DNA of 64,000 bases from positions 4,272-68,271 of the forward strand of contig CAVOKW010000012.1 in NCBI GenBank assembly GCA_963696585.1, given 5' to 3'. Within the stretch, counting starts at the first letter, position 1; every line of letters starts with the position of its first letter. The position numbers and the translations under genes were made by a program. This DNA comes from Parvibaculum sp963696585 (GTDB lineage: Bacteria > Pseudomonadota > Alphaproteobacteria > Parvibaculales > Parvibaculaceae). A model generated the notes under the pieces. The model saw nothing but the letters and a program-made list of their open reading frames with translations. It had not been told where the DNA came from and did not search any database. Below are positions 17,975 to 26,808 of the stretch, piece by piece.

Positions 17975-18192
17975 GTCGCCGTCTCCTTTGGTGCCCGTAT
18001 TCTTTTGCCGGGCGTCGCGTGCCGGGCTTCGCTTTTCAGCGCACCCGTTGTTATATCTTTGGCAGGGCAAGCTGGTTCCCGCTTCGCTGAAGACACAGCA
18101 TGTCGCGCGCGCCGTCAACCGCCGCCATGTTGACGCAGCGGCAGGAACGCCAAGCCGTCAATAAAAAGAGCTGGAGGCTCAGGGAGAAGATC

Positions 18193-19098
18193 ATGGCATT
18201 TGCGACCATCAAATATGACGTGGCTGACAACATTCTGACAATCACGCTGAACCGGCCCGACAAACTCAATGCCTTTACCGGCAAGATGGCGCTGGAACTG
18301 ATCGAGGCTTTTGACAAGGCCGATGCGGATGATGAGGTGCGTGCGATCATCGTGACAGGCGAGGGGCGCGCCTTCTGCGCCGGTGCCGATCTTTCAGGCG
18401 GCGCCAAGACATTTGACTATGATAAGCTCGACAATCGTCCCGACAAACAGGGCAGCCCCGTGCGCCCGGACGGGACGGTCGATTGGAGCCATGAGGCCGT
18501 TCGCGATAGCGGTGGCCGTGTGACACTGCGTATCTATGAATGCCTCAAACCGGTGATTGCGGCGGTGAACGGCCCGGCTGTCGGCATCGGCGCCACCATG
18601 CAGCTCGCCATGGATATTCGCCTCGCCTCGGAAGAGGCCCGCTTTGGCTTCGTCTTCGCCCGGCGCGGCATTGTGCCGGAAGCCTGCTCAAGCTGGTTCC
18701 TGCCACGCATTGTCGGCATCAGCCAGGCGCTGGAATGGACATTTACCGGCCGCGTCTTCCCGGCGCAGGAAGCGCTCGAAGGCGGTCTCGTGAAAAAGAT
18801 CTACAAGGCGGATGAATTGCTGCCTGCCGCCCGCGCGTTGGCGCGCGAAATCGTCGACAACACGGCCCCTGTCTCCGTCGCCCTGTCGCGTCAATTGCTC
18901 TGGCGCATGGCGGGTGCCGATCATCCGATGGAAGCGCACAAGCTGGACAGCCGTTCCATCTATTCGCGCGGTGCATCGGATGATGCCAGGGAAGGCGTCA
19001 TGTCCTTCCTCGAAAAACGCCCGGCGAAATATCCCAACAAGGTCTCAAAGGACATGCCGAGCTTCTTCCCCTGGTGGCAGGATCGTCCCTACAAGTAG
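18193..19098 (+). CDS. Enoyl-CoA hydratase/isomerase (crotonase family)
   Basis: 301-aa crotonase-family protein. Oxyanion-hole segments are GRAFCAGADLSG (about 56-67) and PVIAAVNGPAVGIGATMQLAMD. The segment RRGIVPEACSSWFLPRIVG carries a glutamate at the position used for catalysis in hydratases. The insert rich in Asp and Pro after GAD is typical of a sub-branch often annotated simply as crotonase. AGGGAGAAG precedes the ATG. It is divergent from the acyl-CoA synthetase, and the two probably act in the same acyl-CoA pathway. It converges on the MFS gene with 2 bp between the ends. Confidence 0.88.
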   Translation: MAFATIKYDVADNILTITLNRPDKLNAFTGKMALELIEAFDKADADDEVRAIIVTGEGRAFCAGADLSGGAKTFDYDKLDNRPDKQGSPVRPDGTVDWSHEAVRDSGGRVTLRIYECLKPVIAAVNGPAVGIGATMQLAMDIRLASEEARFGFVFARRGIVPEACSSWFLPRIVGISQALEWTFTGRVFPAQEALEGGLVKKIYKADELLPAARALAREIVDNTAPVSVALSRQLLWRMAGADHPMEAHKLDSRSIYSRGASDDAREGVMSFLEKRPAKYPNKVSKDMPSFFPWWQDRPYK

Positions 19099-19100
19099 GA

Positions 19101-20363
19101 TCAGCGGGCCAGACCTCCCGGCGCGGCGACATGCCGGGGGGCCTTCATCGACCAGAGCGGCGTGAAGAAGAAGACGCAGAGCCACAAAATCAGCATCAGC
19201 GCGCAAGGGATCAGCAACGCATCCTGAGGTCCAAGCCAATGGATGACATAGCCCGTCAGGGCGGCGCCGATGGGGCCGCCGCCCATTGAGCCGAGTTGAA
19301 ATCCTGCCAGCATCCGGCCCCGCATCGCTTCAGATGAATCGACCTGAACGATTGAGCGCGAAATCGTCATGGCGACGCCCGACCCAAGACCCCAGATCAG
19401 GGCGAGGACGGCAACGGCCCAGATGGGCGGCTGGATATGAATGAGCAGCATGACAGTGACGCTGATTATGGACATCAGCATGATGACCCGACCTTGATGC
19501 TGAATGGCGCCAAAGCGGCTGACCATCAGGGAGGAGAGACCGATACCGGCAAAGAAGCTCATGAGCAGCAGGCCCATTTGCAGCGAGTCACCGTGATAGA
19601 CATCGCGCACGAGAATGGGAAAGAGCACCATGAAGATGCCCATGAACAGGACACCGCCAAAAAACTGGAAAATCAGGACCGGCCGGATGCGGTCGCTTGC
19701 CCAGATCGCCTTGAGACCATCGAGCACATCGCGCAGCGGCGAGCGGGCCTTGTCGAAGGCATGCAGGGACGGCGCCGGCAACAGACGCGTCACGGTGAAG
19801 GCGGAAAAGGCGATCAGCAGACATTGCGAGAACAACAAGAGCGGCACCCCGATCCTGTTCGCCGTACCGCCCAGCATGAAGCCGATGACCTGCCCCAGAA
19901 ACTGACCACCCATGGCAAGCGCAACGGCATGCTGGATGTTGCCGCCTTGCCGCGCCATGACGACGCGCGACAAGAGACTGTCGCGCGCAGGAACAATAAA
20001 GCCGCCAAGCGTCGAGAGCAGGATTGCGTAACAGATCATCGCCCAATAACTCAGATTATCGGTCAGGATCACGGCGGCCAGCAGCATCGGCGGAAAGATG
20101 GAAATGATCAGCAAACGGAAGAGATGCGATCGCAATTCGGCGCGGTCGGCAATCGCGCCGCCAAAAAGACCGACCAGCAGCATCGGTAGCATCGATAGCA
20201 TCTGCGCGATGCCGAGTTGATCGGACGATACATTGAGGACAAAAGCGAGAATCCAGGGCACGATAACGGCCTGAATGCCCGTCGAGATGAAGTAGCTCCA
20301 GACGCCGCGCAAATACCAGGCAAGTCGGTCGCCAGGGACACGACTTTCATCTTTGTCCGTCAT
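19101..20363 (-). CDS. MFS transporter (MFS_3 / EntS-like)
   Basis: 420-aa major facilitator with about 12 membrane helices. The loop after helix 2 has GGAIADRAELRSHLF, the diagnostic MFS motif A region, repeated in weaker form in the second half. The protein belongs to the MFS_3 branch, which includes exporters such as EntS. It starts 3 bp after the stop of a paralogous MFS gene and has an AAGGAG site overlapping that stop. The two products are alike along their whole length, so the pair arose by an old tandem duplication. The substrate is unknown. Confidence 0.87.
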   Translation of the reverse strand: MTDKDESRVPGDRLAWYLRGVWSYFISTGIQAVIVPWILAFVLNVSSDQLGIAQMLSMLPMLLVGLFGGAIADRAELRSHLFRLLIISIFPPMLLAAVILTDNLSYWAMICYAILLSTLGGFIVPARDSLLSRVVMARQGGNIQHAVALAMGGQFLGQVIGFMLGGTANRIGVPLLLFSQCLLIAFSAFTVTRLLPAPSLHAFDKARSPLRDVLDGLKAIWASDRIRPVLIFQFFGGVLFMGIFMVLFPILVRDVYHGDSLQMGLLLMSFFAGIGLSSLMVSRFGAIQHQGRVIMLMSIISVTVMLLIHIQPPIWAVAVLALIWGLGSGVAMTISRSIVQVDSSEAMRGRMLAGFQLGSMGGGPIGAALTGYVIHWLGPQDALLIPCALMLILWLCVFFFTPLWSMKAPRHVAAPGGLAR

Positions 20364-20366
20364 GTC

Positions 20367-21608
20367 TCACAGCTCCTTCTCGTGATAGGCCCACAAGGGA
20401 GATAGAAAGCGCAGCGCAAGCAGGATGGCAAGCATCATGGCGCTCGGCACCCACAAGGCATGAAACACGCCAAGCCACCCGACCAGGAAACCCATGAAAA
20501 GTGCGCCAATGGGGGCGCCGCCGGAAAAACCAAGTTGATAGAGCGCCAGCACGCGGGCGCGATGACTTTCCGGCGCCGTCAGTTGCACGATAGTGCGGCC
20601 CATCGTCATGCTGGTACCGGCGCCGAGCCCCCAGATGAAAACCAGGATGCTGAGCAGCCAGAATGGCATGGGGAAAGAGAGGGCAAACAGGATGAGGAAA
20701 CCGCACGACAATGAGCCTATCATCATGCGGCCACGGTAATGAATGTGGCCGACGCGCAGCAGAACGACATTGGCTGCGATGGTGCCGCCCCAGAAACAGA
20801 TATTGATGATGCTGAGTTCGCGTACCCCGCCGCCAAACACATCGCGCGCCATGATCGGCAACACAACGAGATAGCTGCCGACATAAAACAGGCCCACGGC
20901 AAACATCATGGCAATCACGAGCGAGACCATGACCGAAGAGCGCGCCGTAGCAATGCCATCAAGAATTTGGCTGAGACGGCTTTCGGTCGTGGCCAGATTG
21001 GTCGGTGGCAAGGGCGCGAGCTTGTAAGAGGCATAACCACCCCCCAGCATGACGAGCATCTGCACCACGAGCAAAATCGGCGTTCCTGTCGTGGCGGCAA
21101 GCGCGGCCATCAACATGCCGACAAGCTGGGAGCCCATCTGTGTGCCCACGGCCATGACGACAGCCTGCTGGATGCCGCGCCCGGCAACGCGTGTCAGTGC
21201 CGAGTCGCGCGCAGGCATGGCAAAGGCGCCAAGTGTTCCCATGGCGAGCGCATAGGCGATCAGCACGCCATAGCTGAGCGTGCCCAATTCAAATACCAGC
21301 GCCAGCAGGATCGGTGGAATGGTGGCCAGCAGATGCACGCGAATGAGAATGCGCCGCACATCGGAATGGTCCGCCGCCGCGCCCCCCAGCAGCATGAAAA
21401 CCAGCGAAGGCACCATCAGCGACATTTGCGCCATGCCGACACGCGCGGGTGATTCATGCAGCACATTGGCGACAAGATAAGGGAAGAGGACAAGCTGGAT
21501 GCCCAGACTGACAAACCAGCTTGCCTGCCCTCCGAGATAAAGACGCAATCGCCGGAGCCGCGCCTGATCATCAGATGGCGTCAGGGCTCCGTTATCAAGT
21601 TCGCTCAT
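20367..21608 (-). CDS. MFS transporter (MFS_3 / EntS-like), paralogue
   Basis: 413-aa major facilitator, first gene of a two-gene operon with the transporter at 19101-20363. About 12 helices. Motif A region GGAAADHSDVRRILI follows helix 2, and AMPARDSALTRVAGRGIQQAV corresponds to VPARDSLLSRVVMARQG in the partner, showing common origin. Two similar half-size-matched MFS proteins in one operon could act as separate exporters or as a heteromer; nothing in the sequence decides this. The start has no strong ribosome-binding site in view. Confidence 0.87.
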   Translation of the reverse strand: MSELDNGALTPSDDQARLRRLRLYLGGQASWFVSLGIQLVLFPYLVANVLHESPARVGMAQMSLMVPSLVFMLLGGAAADHSDVRRILIRVHLLATIPPILLALVFELGTLSYGVLIAYALAMGTLGAFAMPARDSALTRVAGRGIQQAVVMAVGTQMGSQLVGMLMAALAATTGTPILLVVQMLVMLGGGYASYKLAPLPPTNLATTESRLSQILDGIATARSSVMVSLVIAMMFAVGLFYVGSYLVVLPIMARDVFGGGVRELSIINICFWGGTIAANVVLLRVGHIHYRGRMMIGSLSCGFLILFALSFPMPFWLLSILVFIWGLGAGTSMTMGRTIVQLTAPESHRARVLALYQLGFSGGAPIGALFMGFLVGWLGVFHALWVPSAMMLAILLALRFLSPLWAYHEKEL

Positions 21609-21838
21609 GAGGGCGTCGCCGCTTTCGGCCGGTTGTCGGCCTTGTTGGTATGCGCATGGTTGCCGGGATGAGGCTATATCATCCGGCCTGTCTTGCCAGC
21701 CTCACCGCGCCATCTGTGAAATATTTTTGACGCTGCGCATTTGCCGGGCATTTTTCAGTCTCCCTTAAGGAGCCTTGATCAGAATGCCGGGCTGCGAGAC
21801 GTCACTTCCAGCCGCCCCCCATCTTATCAGGCACCCAT

Positions 21839-23020
21839 ATGTTTGTTCTCCCGACTGCCCGCGACTTGGCCGAGCCGTTGACGCCGTTCCCGTCTTCGGC
21901 GACGTGTTCGCAGGTTTTTGATTGCCTCATGGCGGAAGGCAACCTGCTCAATGTGCCGGTGGTGGATGAGGACGTGCCGGTCGGCCTGGTCAGCCGCCAG
22001 GATTTCATGCTTGTCTTCTCGCGCATGTACGGCAAAGAGATCCATGGCCGTTCACCCATTACCACGCTGATGAACCCGCATCCCATCATGATTCCGGCAG
22101 ATGCGACCTGCGAAGAGATCAATGCGCATGTGTTTGTCTCCTGCAACTCATCTCCCTTGCAGGGCTTTATTGTGGTGGAAAACGGCAAATATCTCGGGCT
22201 TGGATCCGTCGCCACGCTGATGCGCGTGATGGCAGACATCATGATCCGTCGCGCCCAGGAGCTTGATGCAGAGCGAAAGCGCGCCGAGGATGCCAATGCC
22301 AGCAAGACACAGTTTCTGGCGGGCATGAGCCATGAGCTTCGCACCCCCTTGAATGCGATCATCGGCTTTGCCGACCTCATCAAAATGGAACTCTTTGGCA
22401 AGGTGCAGCCCGCGCGCTATCTGGAATATGTCAATGACATCCATCAAAGCGGCGTGCATCTGCTGAACATGATCAATGAGCTGCTCGACATGGCCAAGAT
22501 CGAAGCAGGGCGCGTCGAGTTGCACGAAACCAGCGTCAATCCCGTGTCACTGGGGCAGGAAGTCATGCGGATGCTGCGTCAGTCGCTCGCGGCGGGCGAT
22601 TTGCGTATCGAACTTGATCTCAAGCCATGCCTGCCGGAGATTTACGCCGACGAGCAGCAAGTGCGCCGCATCCTGCTCAATCTCCTGTCCAATGCCATCA
22701 AGTTTACCCCGCCAGGCGGCACCATCACCCTGCGGGCGGGTCTGACAGGCGATGGCTGCTTTGAATATGTCGTCACCGATACGGGGATCGGCATTCCGCA
22801 AGACAAGATCGAGCGCGTGCTGGAACCGTTTGAACAGGTTGAAAACTCCTTCACGCGCAGCCGGGCAGGCACGGGGCTGGGACTGCCGCTCACCAAGGCC
22901 ATGCTGGAAGCGCATGGTGGCAAGCTGAAGCTCGAAAGTCAGTTTGGACGCGGCACCCGGGTCAGCGCCATTCTGCCCGCCAGCCGCATCATCAAGGCGA
23001 TGAGAGCCCGCCTCGCCTAG
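21839..23020 (+). CDS. Sensor histidine kinase with N-terminal CBS domains
   Basis: 393 aa. The N-terminal 130 residues look like a pair of CBS motifs (LLNVPVVDEDVPVGLVSRQDF and QGFIVVENGKYLGLGSVATL), which in other proteins bind adenine nucleotides. A short linker helix (DAERKRAEDANASKTQ) leads to a HisKA domain with the phosphoacceptor His165 in MSHELRTPLN. The HATPase domain then follows: NLLSNAIKFTP (N box), DTGIGIP (G1) and GTGLGLPL (G2). There is no membrane helix, so the kinase is cytoplasmic and probably senses an internal ligand such as the energy charge. No response regulator is next to it (orphan kinase). Confidence 0.88.
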   Translation: MFVLPTARDLAEPLTPFPSSATCSQVFDCLMAEGNLLNVPVVDEDVPVGLVSRQDFMLVFSRMYGKEIHGRSPITTLMNPHPIMIPADATCEEINAHVFVSCNSSPLQGFIVVENGKYLGLGSVATLMRVMADIMIRRAQELDAERKRAEDANASKTQFLAGMSHELRTPLNAIIGFADLIKMELFGKVQPARYLEYVNDIHQSGVHLLNMINELLDMAKIEAGRVELHETSVNPVSLGQEVMRMLRQSLAAGDLRIELDLKPCLPEIYADEQQVRRILLNLLSNAIKFTPPGGTITLRAGLTGDGCFEYVVTDTGIGIPQDKIERVLEPFEQVENSFTRSRAGTGLGLPLTKAMLEAHGGKLKLESQFGRGTRVSAILPASRIIKAMRARLA

Positions 23021-23138
23021 ACTTTATCGGGGAATGTCACCGGTATAGCGCGCCCGGGGCCTGATCATTCGCCCGCAGTCTGTCTATGTCGGGCCCCTGC
23101 CTGACAGTCACGACAGCGAAGCGGCCTGACAGGTTGGC

Positions 23139-23585
23139 CTAGCAGGGCGGACGATCCCCGAAAGTTTTATGGACGAGCCTGATTGCGGGCTCGTCCAGAA
23201 GCTGGGGGTTCCACTCGCCGGTACGAACGACCTGGGTGGCGAGCTGCGTGTAAGTTTGCGGGGAATGAATGTCGATGCAGGCATAAGGATCGCTCGCCTT
23301 GTTGCCCAGCACCTTGCGCGCCTCTTCCTCGTCATGCAGATATTTCAGCGTCGAGAAATAGCCCGAAATATATTGTCGGCAATAGAGCCCTTCCCTGGGC
23401 GTCGGCGCATCCGGCGTCAGGCCATGCTCGCTCAGGACACGACAGGCCGCGAGCAGATCTTTACCCGTATCGATGCGCTGCCGTGCGGGTGCGGTCGTGA
23501 CGAGCACAGGCAGCAGCATCAGGCCCGATAGGGCAAGCCCCACCCGGCGCAGGGGCCCAAGGGCACCTCTTTTTGTTTTTGTCAT
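23139..23585 (-). CDS. Exported Rap1a/Tai-immunity-like protein
   Basis: 148 aa with a signal peptide (basic TKTKRGALGPLRR, hydrophobic VGLALSGLMLLPVLV, cleavage near APARQ). The mature part has the spacing of the Rap1a/Tai family: DLLAACRVL, CRQYISGYFSTLKYL, a later PYACIDI cysteine, then LLDEPAIRLVHKTFGDRPPC ending in Cys. Founding members are immunity proteins against type VI amidase effectors. In alphaproteobacteria many relatives stand alone and have no known effector, as here. GGGAGAGAG precedes the ATG. The next upstream genes on the same strand are small secreted or membrane proteins, possibly one operon. Confidence 0.7.
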   Translation of the reverse strand: MTKTKRGALGPLRRVGLALSGLMLLPVLVTTAPARQRIDTGKDLLAACRVLSEHGLTPDAPTPREGLYCRQYISGYFSTLKYLHDEEEARKVLGNKASDPYACIDIHSPQTYTQLATQVVRTGEWNPQLLDEPAIRLVHKTFGDRPPC

Positions 23586-23646
23586 GTCTCTCTCCCTGCA
23601 CCGAGTGTGCACAATTTGGTGCCGGGCCGAAAGCCTTACCTGTGGA

Positions 23647-23937
23647 TCAGCTTGCCGGTTCAGATTCCGCCGTCGGCGTCTGGCCGAGCCAGATGTCCTT
23701 GAGCTTGCCGAGGCAGGTGCCGGTATCATACTGGCTGGTGATGAGCCGCATCGAGCGCTCGACCGCATCCGGCACATCCTTGGGATCGGTGCCCAGAAGT
23801 TCGGCCATCGGCTGATAAGCCTCAAGCGCCATTTCCTGTGACAGCATGCGGCAGGCATCGGTTGTGCGGTAATAGATGACAGGCGCAATCACCACAGCGA
23901 TGAGTGCCAAAACAATCAGTCCAAGAATCATTCTCAT
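23647..23937 (-). CDS. Small membrane-anchored hypothetical protein
   Basis: 96 aa. The first 22 residues are a hydrophobic segment (ILGLIVLALIAVVIAPVIYY), and the rest is a soluble domain with two cysteines (TTDACRML and DTGTCLGK) that could form a disulfide outside the membrane. Not recognised. It lies between a Rap1a/Tai-like gene and a lipoprotein gene on the same strand, with 61 and 27 bp between them, so co-transcription is plausible. Confidence 0.6.
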   Translation of the reverse strand: MRMILGLIVLALIAVVIAPVIYYRTTDACRMLSQEMALEAYQPMAELLGTDPKDVPDAVERSMRLITSQYDTGTCLGKLKDIWLGQTPTAESEPAS

Positions 23938-23964
23938 GTCAGGCTTTCTGATGTGTAAGGAAAA

Positions 23965-24270
23965 CTAGAATCCGCCATCCGGTCCGCTGCCCCGGCCCGT
24001 CGAGTTGGGCATGTCCACGCCACCACCGCTCTTGACCTTGCAGGCATTGAAGCCCTTCTTCCAGCCTGCCCGGTAGGCCTCGTCATTTGCGTATGCATGT
24101 TCGTCACGCGTGATCGTGCTCTTGTCGCCGGGCACCATATTGGTGGCACTGGTGCAGCCTTGCGAATAGCCGATCTGATAGTTCGGATCGTCCTTATATT
24201 GACTGGGCGCGGCGCAAGCGGCGAGCGCAAGCGGCAAGGCAAGGATCACGATACGTCGGAAAGCTCTCAT
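23965..24270 (-). CDS. Small lipoprotein, hypothetical
   Basis: About 101 aa from the ATG at 24270 (24276 and 24279 are alternatives). The signal sequence RRIVILALPLALAACAAP carries a lipobox LAAC, so the mature protein should be a lipid-anchored envelope protein. The mature part has two further cysteines (YSQGCTSATN, GFNACKVK) and a glycine-rich tail. The pattern resembles small alphaproteobacterial lipoproteins of unknown function. It is probably the first gene of the small envelope-protein group 24270-23139. Confidence 0.65.
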   Translation of the reverse strand: MRAFRRIVILALPLALAACAAPSQYKDDPNYQIGYSQGCTSATNMVPGDKSTITRDEHAYANDEAYRAGWKKGFNACKVKSGGGVDMPNSTGRGSGPDGGF

Positions 24271-24426
24271 CTGCATCATAATGGCACATCCTGTGGTCAA
24301 TCTGGGTGAACTCTAGGTGAATTAGGCTGTCGCCGCCATTTATCGCATCGGCATTCAGCATGCTTTACGAGGTTTTAAGATGCCGGATGCTCAAATACCC
24401 CGTTGAAGCGCGCGCCTGTGGGGGCG

Positions 24427-25581
24427 ATGCATGAGGGGTTTGGGCACATGGCTTTTGGGAATGTGGCGGATAAGGCGGGATTTGGCGCAGGCGAGGGTTC
24501 GAAATCTTCGGACCGCGATGCGCTGATGCGCAGCCTGGCCGACCTGGCGCTGTTGCCGCCCAGTCTTGTCAGTCCGCAGGAGCGCGGGCTGCTGGACGCC
24601 ATGCTCGCCCCGATCATCAGCCGTTTTGACGACGCGACACGCAGGCGTCTGGTCGAGCGCCTCGTCAAGCAGGTCGATGGCCCGCGCGATCTCGCCATGG
24701 CGCTGGCGCTGGAACCCATTGAAATCGCCAAGCCGCTGCTTGTTGAAGGCGATACGCTCAAGGCAGGTGATCTGGTATCGATCATCCGCAATGGCACTTT
24801 TGAGCATCGTTTGGCGATTGCCGACCGGCGCGGACTGGAAAGCAATGTTGCCGATACGCTGATTGAATTTGCCAGTCCTGAAATCTCCAGCCGCCTGCTT
24901 GCCAACCGGACGGCCATACTGTCCTTGCAGGGCATCGAAGCGCTGACACGGCAAAGTGCAGGCGAACCGCAATATCAGGCTTTGCTGCTGGCCCGCCCTG
25001 AAATGTCGGTGCGTCTGGCGCATCTGATGTTCTGGTGGTCAAGCTCGCCTGTGCGCATGGACATTCTGCGCCGCTTTACAGCGGAGCGGCGCGTGTCGCA
25101 TAAAGCCCTGGCAGACCTGTTGCATGCGGGCCTGGAAGCGGCACAGGGCGATGAACAATTGCGCCTGGTCCTCTCCCTTGTCGGCGAGCCGCAAGCCATC
25201 GCCAAGCCACGCTTCCTGCGATTGATCAATCTGGCGGAAGGTGGCCAGATCGAAGAGTTCATGGCGGATCTTGCCGCCGCCGCCTATATCCGTATCGAAA
25301 CCCTTCGTCGCATCATCGCCGATCCGCATGGCGAACCGCTCTCCGTTCTCGCCAAGGCGCTGGGTCTCAATCGCCGTGAATTTGGCGAGTTGATTGTCGT
25401 GGTTGTCCAGATGCGTGAAGCAAGCCTGCCGACCAAGCAGGATCTGGAACGCATGACGGCTGTCTTCGATGAAATCTCGACCGATCGCGCCGATATGGCC
25501 CTGCATGGCTGGGATGTCGCCTTCGCGACCGAAGACGTCCTGCTACCGATTGATCATGACGATTATTCCGCCGCGCTGTGA
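24427..25581 (+). CDS. DUF2336-domain protein
   Basis: About 384 aa. The central part matches DUF2336, an all-helical HEAT-like domain common in alphaproteobacteria. Recognisable segments are DALMRSLADLALLPPSLVSPQ at the N-terminus, EPIEIAKPLLVEGDTL and GLNRREFGELIVVVVQMRE. The function of the family is unknown; the repeat-like helices suggest protein-protein contacts. Start choice is uncertain: TTG 24403, ATG 24427 and ATG 24448 are in frame, and the last has a GAGGGG site. The 3' end overlaps the convergent XRE gene by 19 bp. Confidence 0.77.
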   Translation: MHEGFGHMAFGNVADKAGFGAGEGSKSSDRDALMRSLADLALLPPSLVSPQERGLLDAMLAPIISRFDDATRRRLVERLVKQVDGPRDLAMALALEPIEIAKPLLVEGDTLKAGDLVSIIRNGTFEHRLAIADRRGLESNVADTLIEFASPEISSRLLANRTAILSLQGIEALTRQSAGEPQYQALLLARPEMSVRLAHLMFWWSSSPVRMDILRRFTAERRVSHKALADLLHAGLEAAQGDEQLRLVLSLVGEPQAIAKPRFLRLINLAEGGQIEEFMADLAAAAYIRIETLRRIIADPHGEPLSVLAKALGLNRREFGELIVVVVQMREASLPTKQDLERMTAVFDEISTDRADMALHGWDVAFATEDVLLPIDHDDYSAAL

Positions 25582-26369
25582 TGTGAGCGCTGCGGCAGGG
25601 GGGAATGCTCGCTGTCATCGTCGCCATGACCGGCATGGGGCACATGCGTCACGAAGCCCGGCTGGGCCACGATGATCTCAAGATCGCGGCGCGCCTGACG
25701 CGCTGTCGCAATGATCTCGCTCTCGGTCCGATCCACAAGCGCCAGCACGTGGCGCAGCCGGTCATGCACCTCATGGATCCATTCGCTCAAGGCGGGATTG
25801 TGTCGGCGCAGGGCAGAGGCGTCCGCGGTCAGTCGCCGGGCGGCGCGCCGCACGGCGCCGGTATTGAAGTCGGTCGTCCCCGTGACCATCAAGACGAGAT
25901 CGCGTATTTGCGCTCGCACACCATCAGCCAGCGCGACAAGCTCGCGCTCGCGTCGTGCCGCTTCATCGGCTGGTGGCGCCAGATCATCAAGCATCACATC
26001 AAGCACGCGGGCAATCTGCGTCATGATGCGGAAGGTGCCATCCTTCTTGCAGGTCTCGATTTCAGAGAGATAGGCCGGGCTGATGCCCGCCTCGCGGGCA
26101 AGTTCAACGCCCTTCAAGCCACGATATTCGCGCCAGACACGCACCGGATGATCGCCCTCGGCAATCTTGTGGGCGACCTCGGCGGGCACAGCATCCAGAC
26201 GCTCCATGCCAAACGAACTGCCAGACACCGCAGCGCGCAAATCATCCAGATCTTCCTGCGCACGGGTCAGCTTCTCGAAAAGCGCGACCGGCACGATGGC
26301 ATAAATCGCTTTGCCCTCGCTGTCGCAAAGGCGCTGCACACCATCATTTTTAGGCAAAGCTGTCGTCAT
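25563..26369 (-). CDS. XRE-family regulator, putative antitoxin with long C-terminal extension
   Basis: 268 aa. An N-terminal segment (SEGKAIYAIVPVALFEKL, a Phd/prevent-host-death-like start) is followed by an XRE helix-turn-helix at about 78-130: REYRGLKGVELAREAGISPAYLSEIETCKKDGTFRIMTQIARVL. The last ~130 residues form a helical region found in no classical antitoxin. The start codon overlaps the stop of the RelE-like gene by 4 bp. Toxin first and HTH antitoxin second is the HigBA order, which suggests a type II toxin-antitoxin pair. The antitoxin is about twice the usual length, so it could have an added sensory or effector function. Confidence 0.7.
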   Translation of the reverse strand: MTTALPKNDGVQRLCDSEGKAIYAIVPVALFEKLTRAQEDLDDLRAAVSGSSFGMERLDAVPAEVAHKIAEGDHPVRVWREYRGLKGVELAREAGISPAYLSEIETCKKDGTFRIMTQIARVLDVMLDDLAPPADEAARRERELVALADGVRAQIRDLVLMVTGTTDFNTGAVRRAARRLTADASALRRHNPALSEWIHEVHDRLRHVLALVDRTESEIIATARQARRDLEIIVAQPGFVTHVPHAGHGDDDSEHSPLPQRSHHSAAE

Positions 26370-26668
26370 CGCGACGCCTCACCCGTAAAGGCCAGCACGG
26401 TGAGGCGCCGCCCATTGCTGGCCAGAACCACGCGCAGGCCAGGCAGGGCTTCGATGCTGAACATGCCGCCGGATAATTCATGACCATTCGGTCCGGCCGC
26501 GCATCCCATCACCAGGGCACGCACGCGCGTCTGCTGCTTGCGGTCAAGCAGCAGGAATCGGCGGTAAGCACCCTTGGCATAGACGACATCACGCGAGGCG
26601 GCCGGATCGTTCCGGCAGCCAGAAGCGCCATCATTGCCATGAGGAGACGTGTCGATTGTATTTTGCAT
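26366..26668 (-). CDS. RelE/HigB-like putative toxin
   Basis: 100 aa. The C-terminal half follows the RelE/HigB fold pattern: GHELSGGMFSIEALPGLRVVLASNGRRLTVLAF, in which a small hairpin with GLRV is followed by a terminal strand. The N-terminal KGAYRRFLLLDRKQQTRVRALV would be the two helices. RelE-fold toxins cleave mRNA on ribosomes. Translational coupling to a downstream XRE gene supports a toxin-antitoxin pair. The similarity is in pattern only; the first 30 residues are unlike the family and the start could lie further in. Confidence 0.5.
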   Translation of the reverse strand: MQNTIDTSPHGNDGASGCRNDPAASRDVVYAKGAYRRFLLLDRKQQTRVRALVMGCAAGPNGHELSGGMFSIEALPGLRVVLASNGRRLTVLAFTGEASR

Positions 26669-26782
26669 GGCCGCCTGGACGGGTAAGCTGGGTCAGGACG
26701 AACGGCAGGAAACGAAGAACGAATCACCCGGTGTCATGGACCATCACGGGTCTGATCGAAACATAGGGGAGGCTGAATGTCC

Positions 26783-26808
26783 ACGCCGCACGATGACGCC
26801 GCACGATG
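26783..26808 (+). repeat. 13-bp perfect tandem duplication at the esterase start
   Basis: Unit ACGCCGCACGATG occurs at 26783-26795 and 26796-26808, and its first nine bases recur at 26809. The ATG at 26777 has an ideal GGGGAGG site but now runs into TGA after ten codons. Without one repeat copy, the frame from 26777 continues as MSTPHDDAALAKVK into the esterase. The duplication also creates the in-frame ATG at 26793. Confidence 0.9.

Noticed and set aside
16841..18133. 430-codon plus-strand ORF
   Set aside because: Antisense shadow of the acyl-CoA synthetase gene, which has complete ANL motifs and a good ribosome-binding site.
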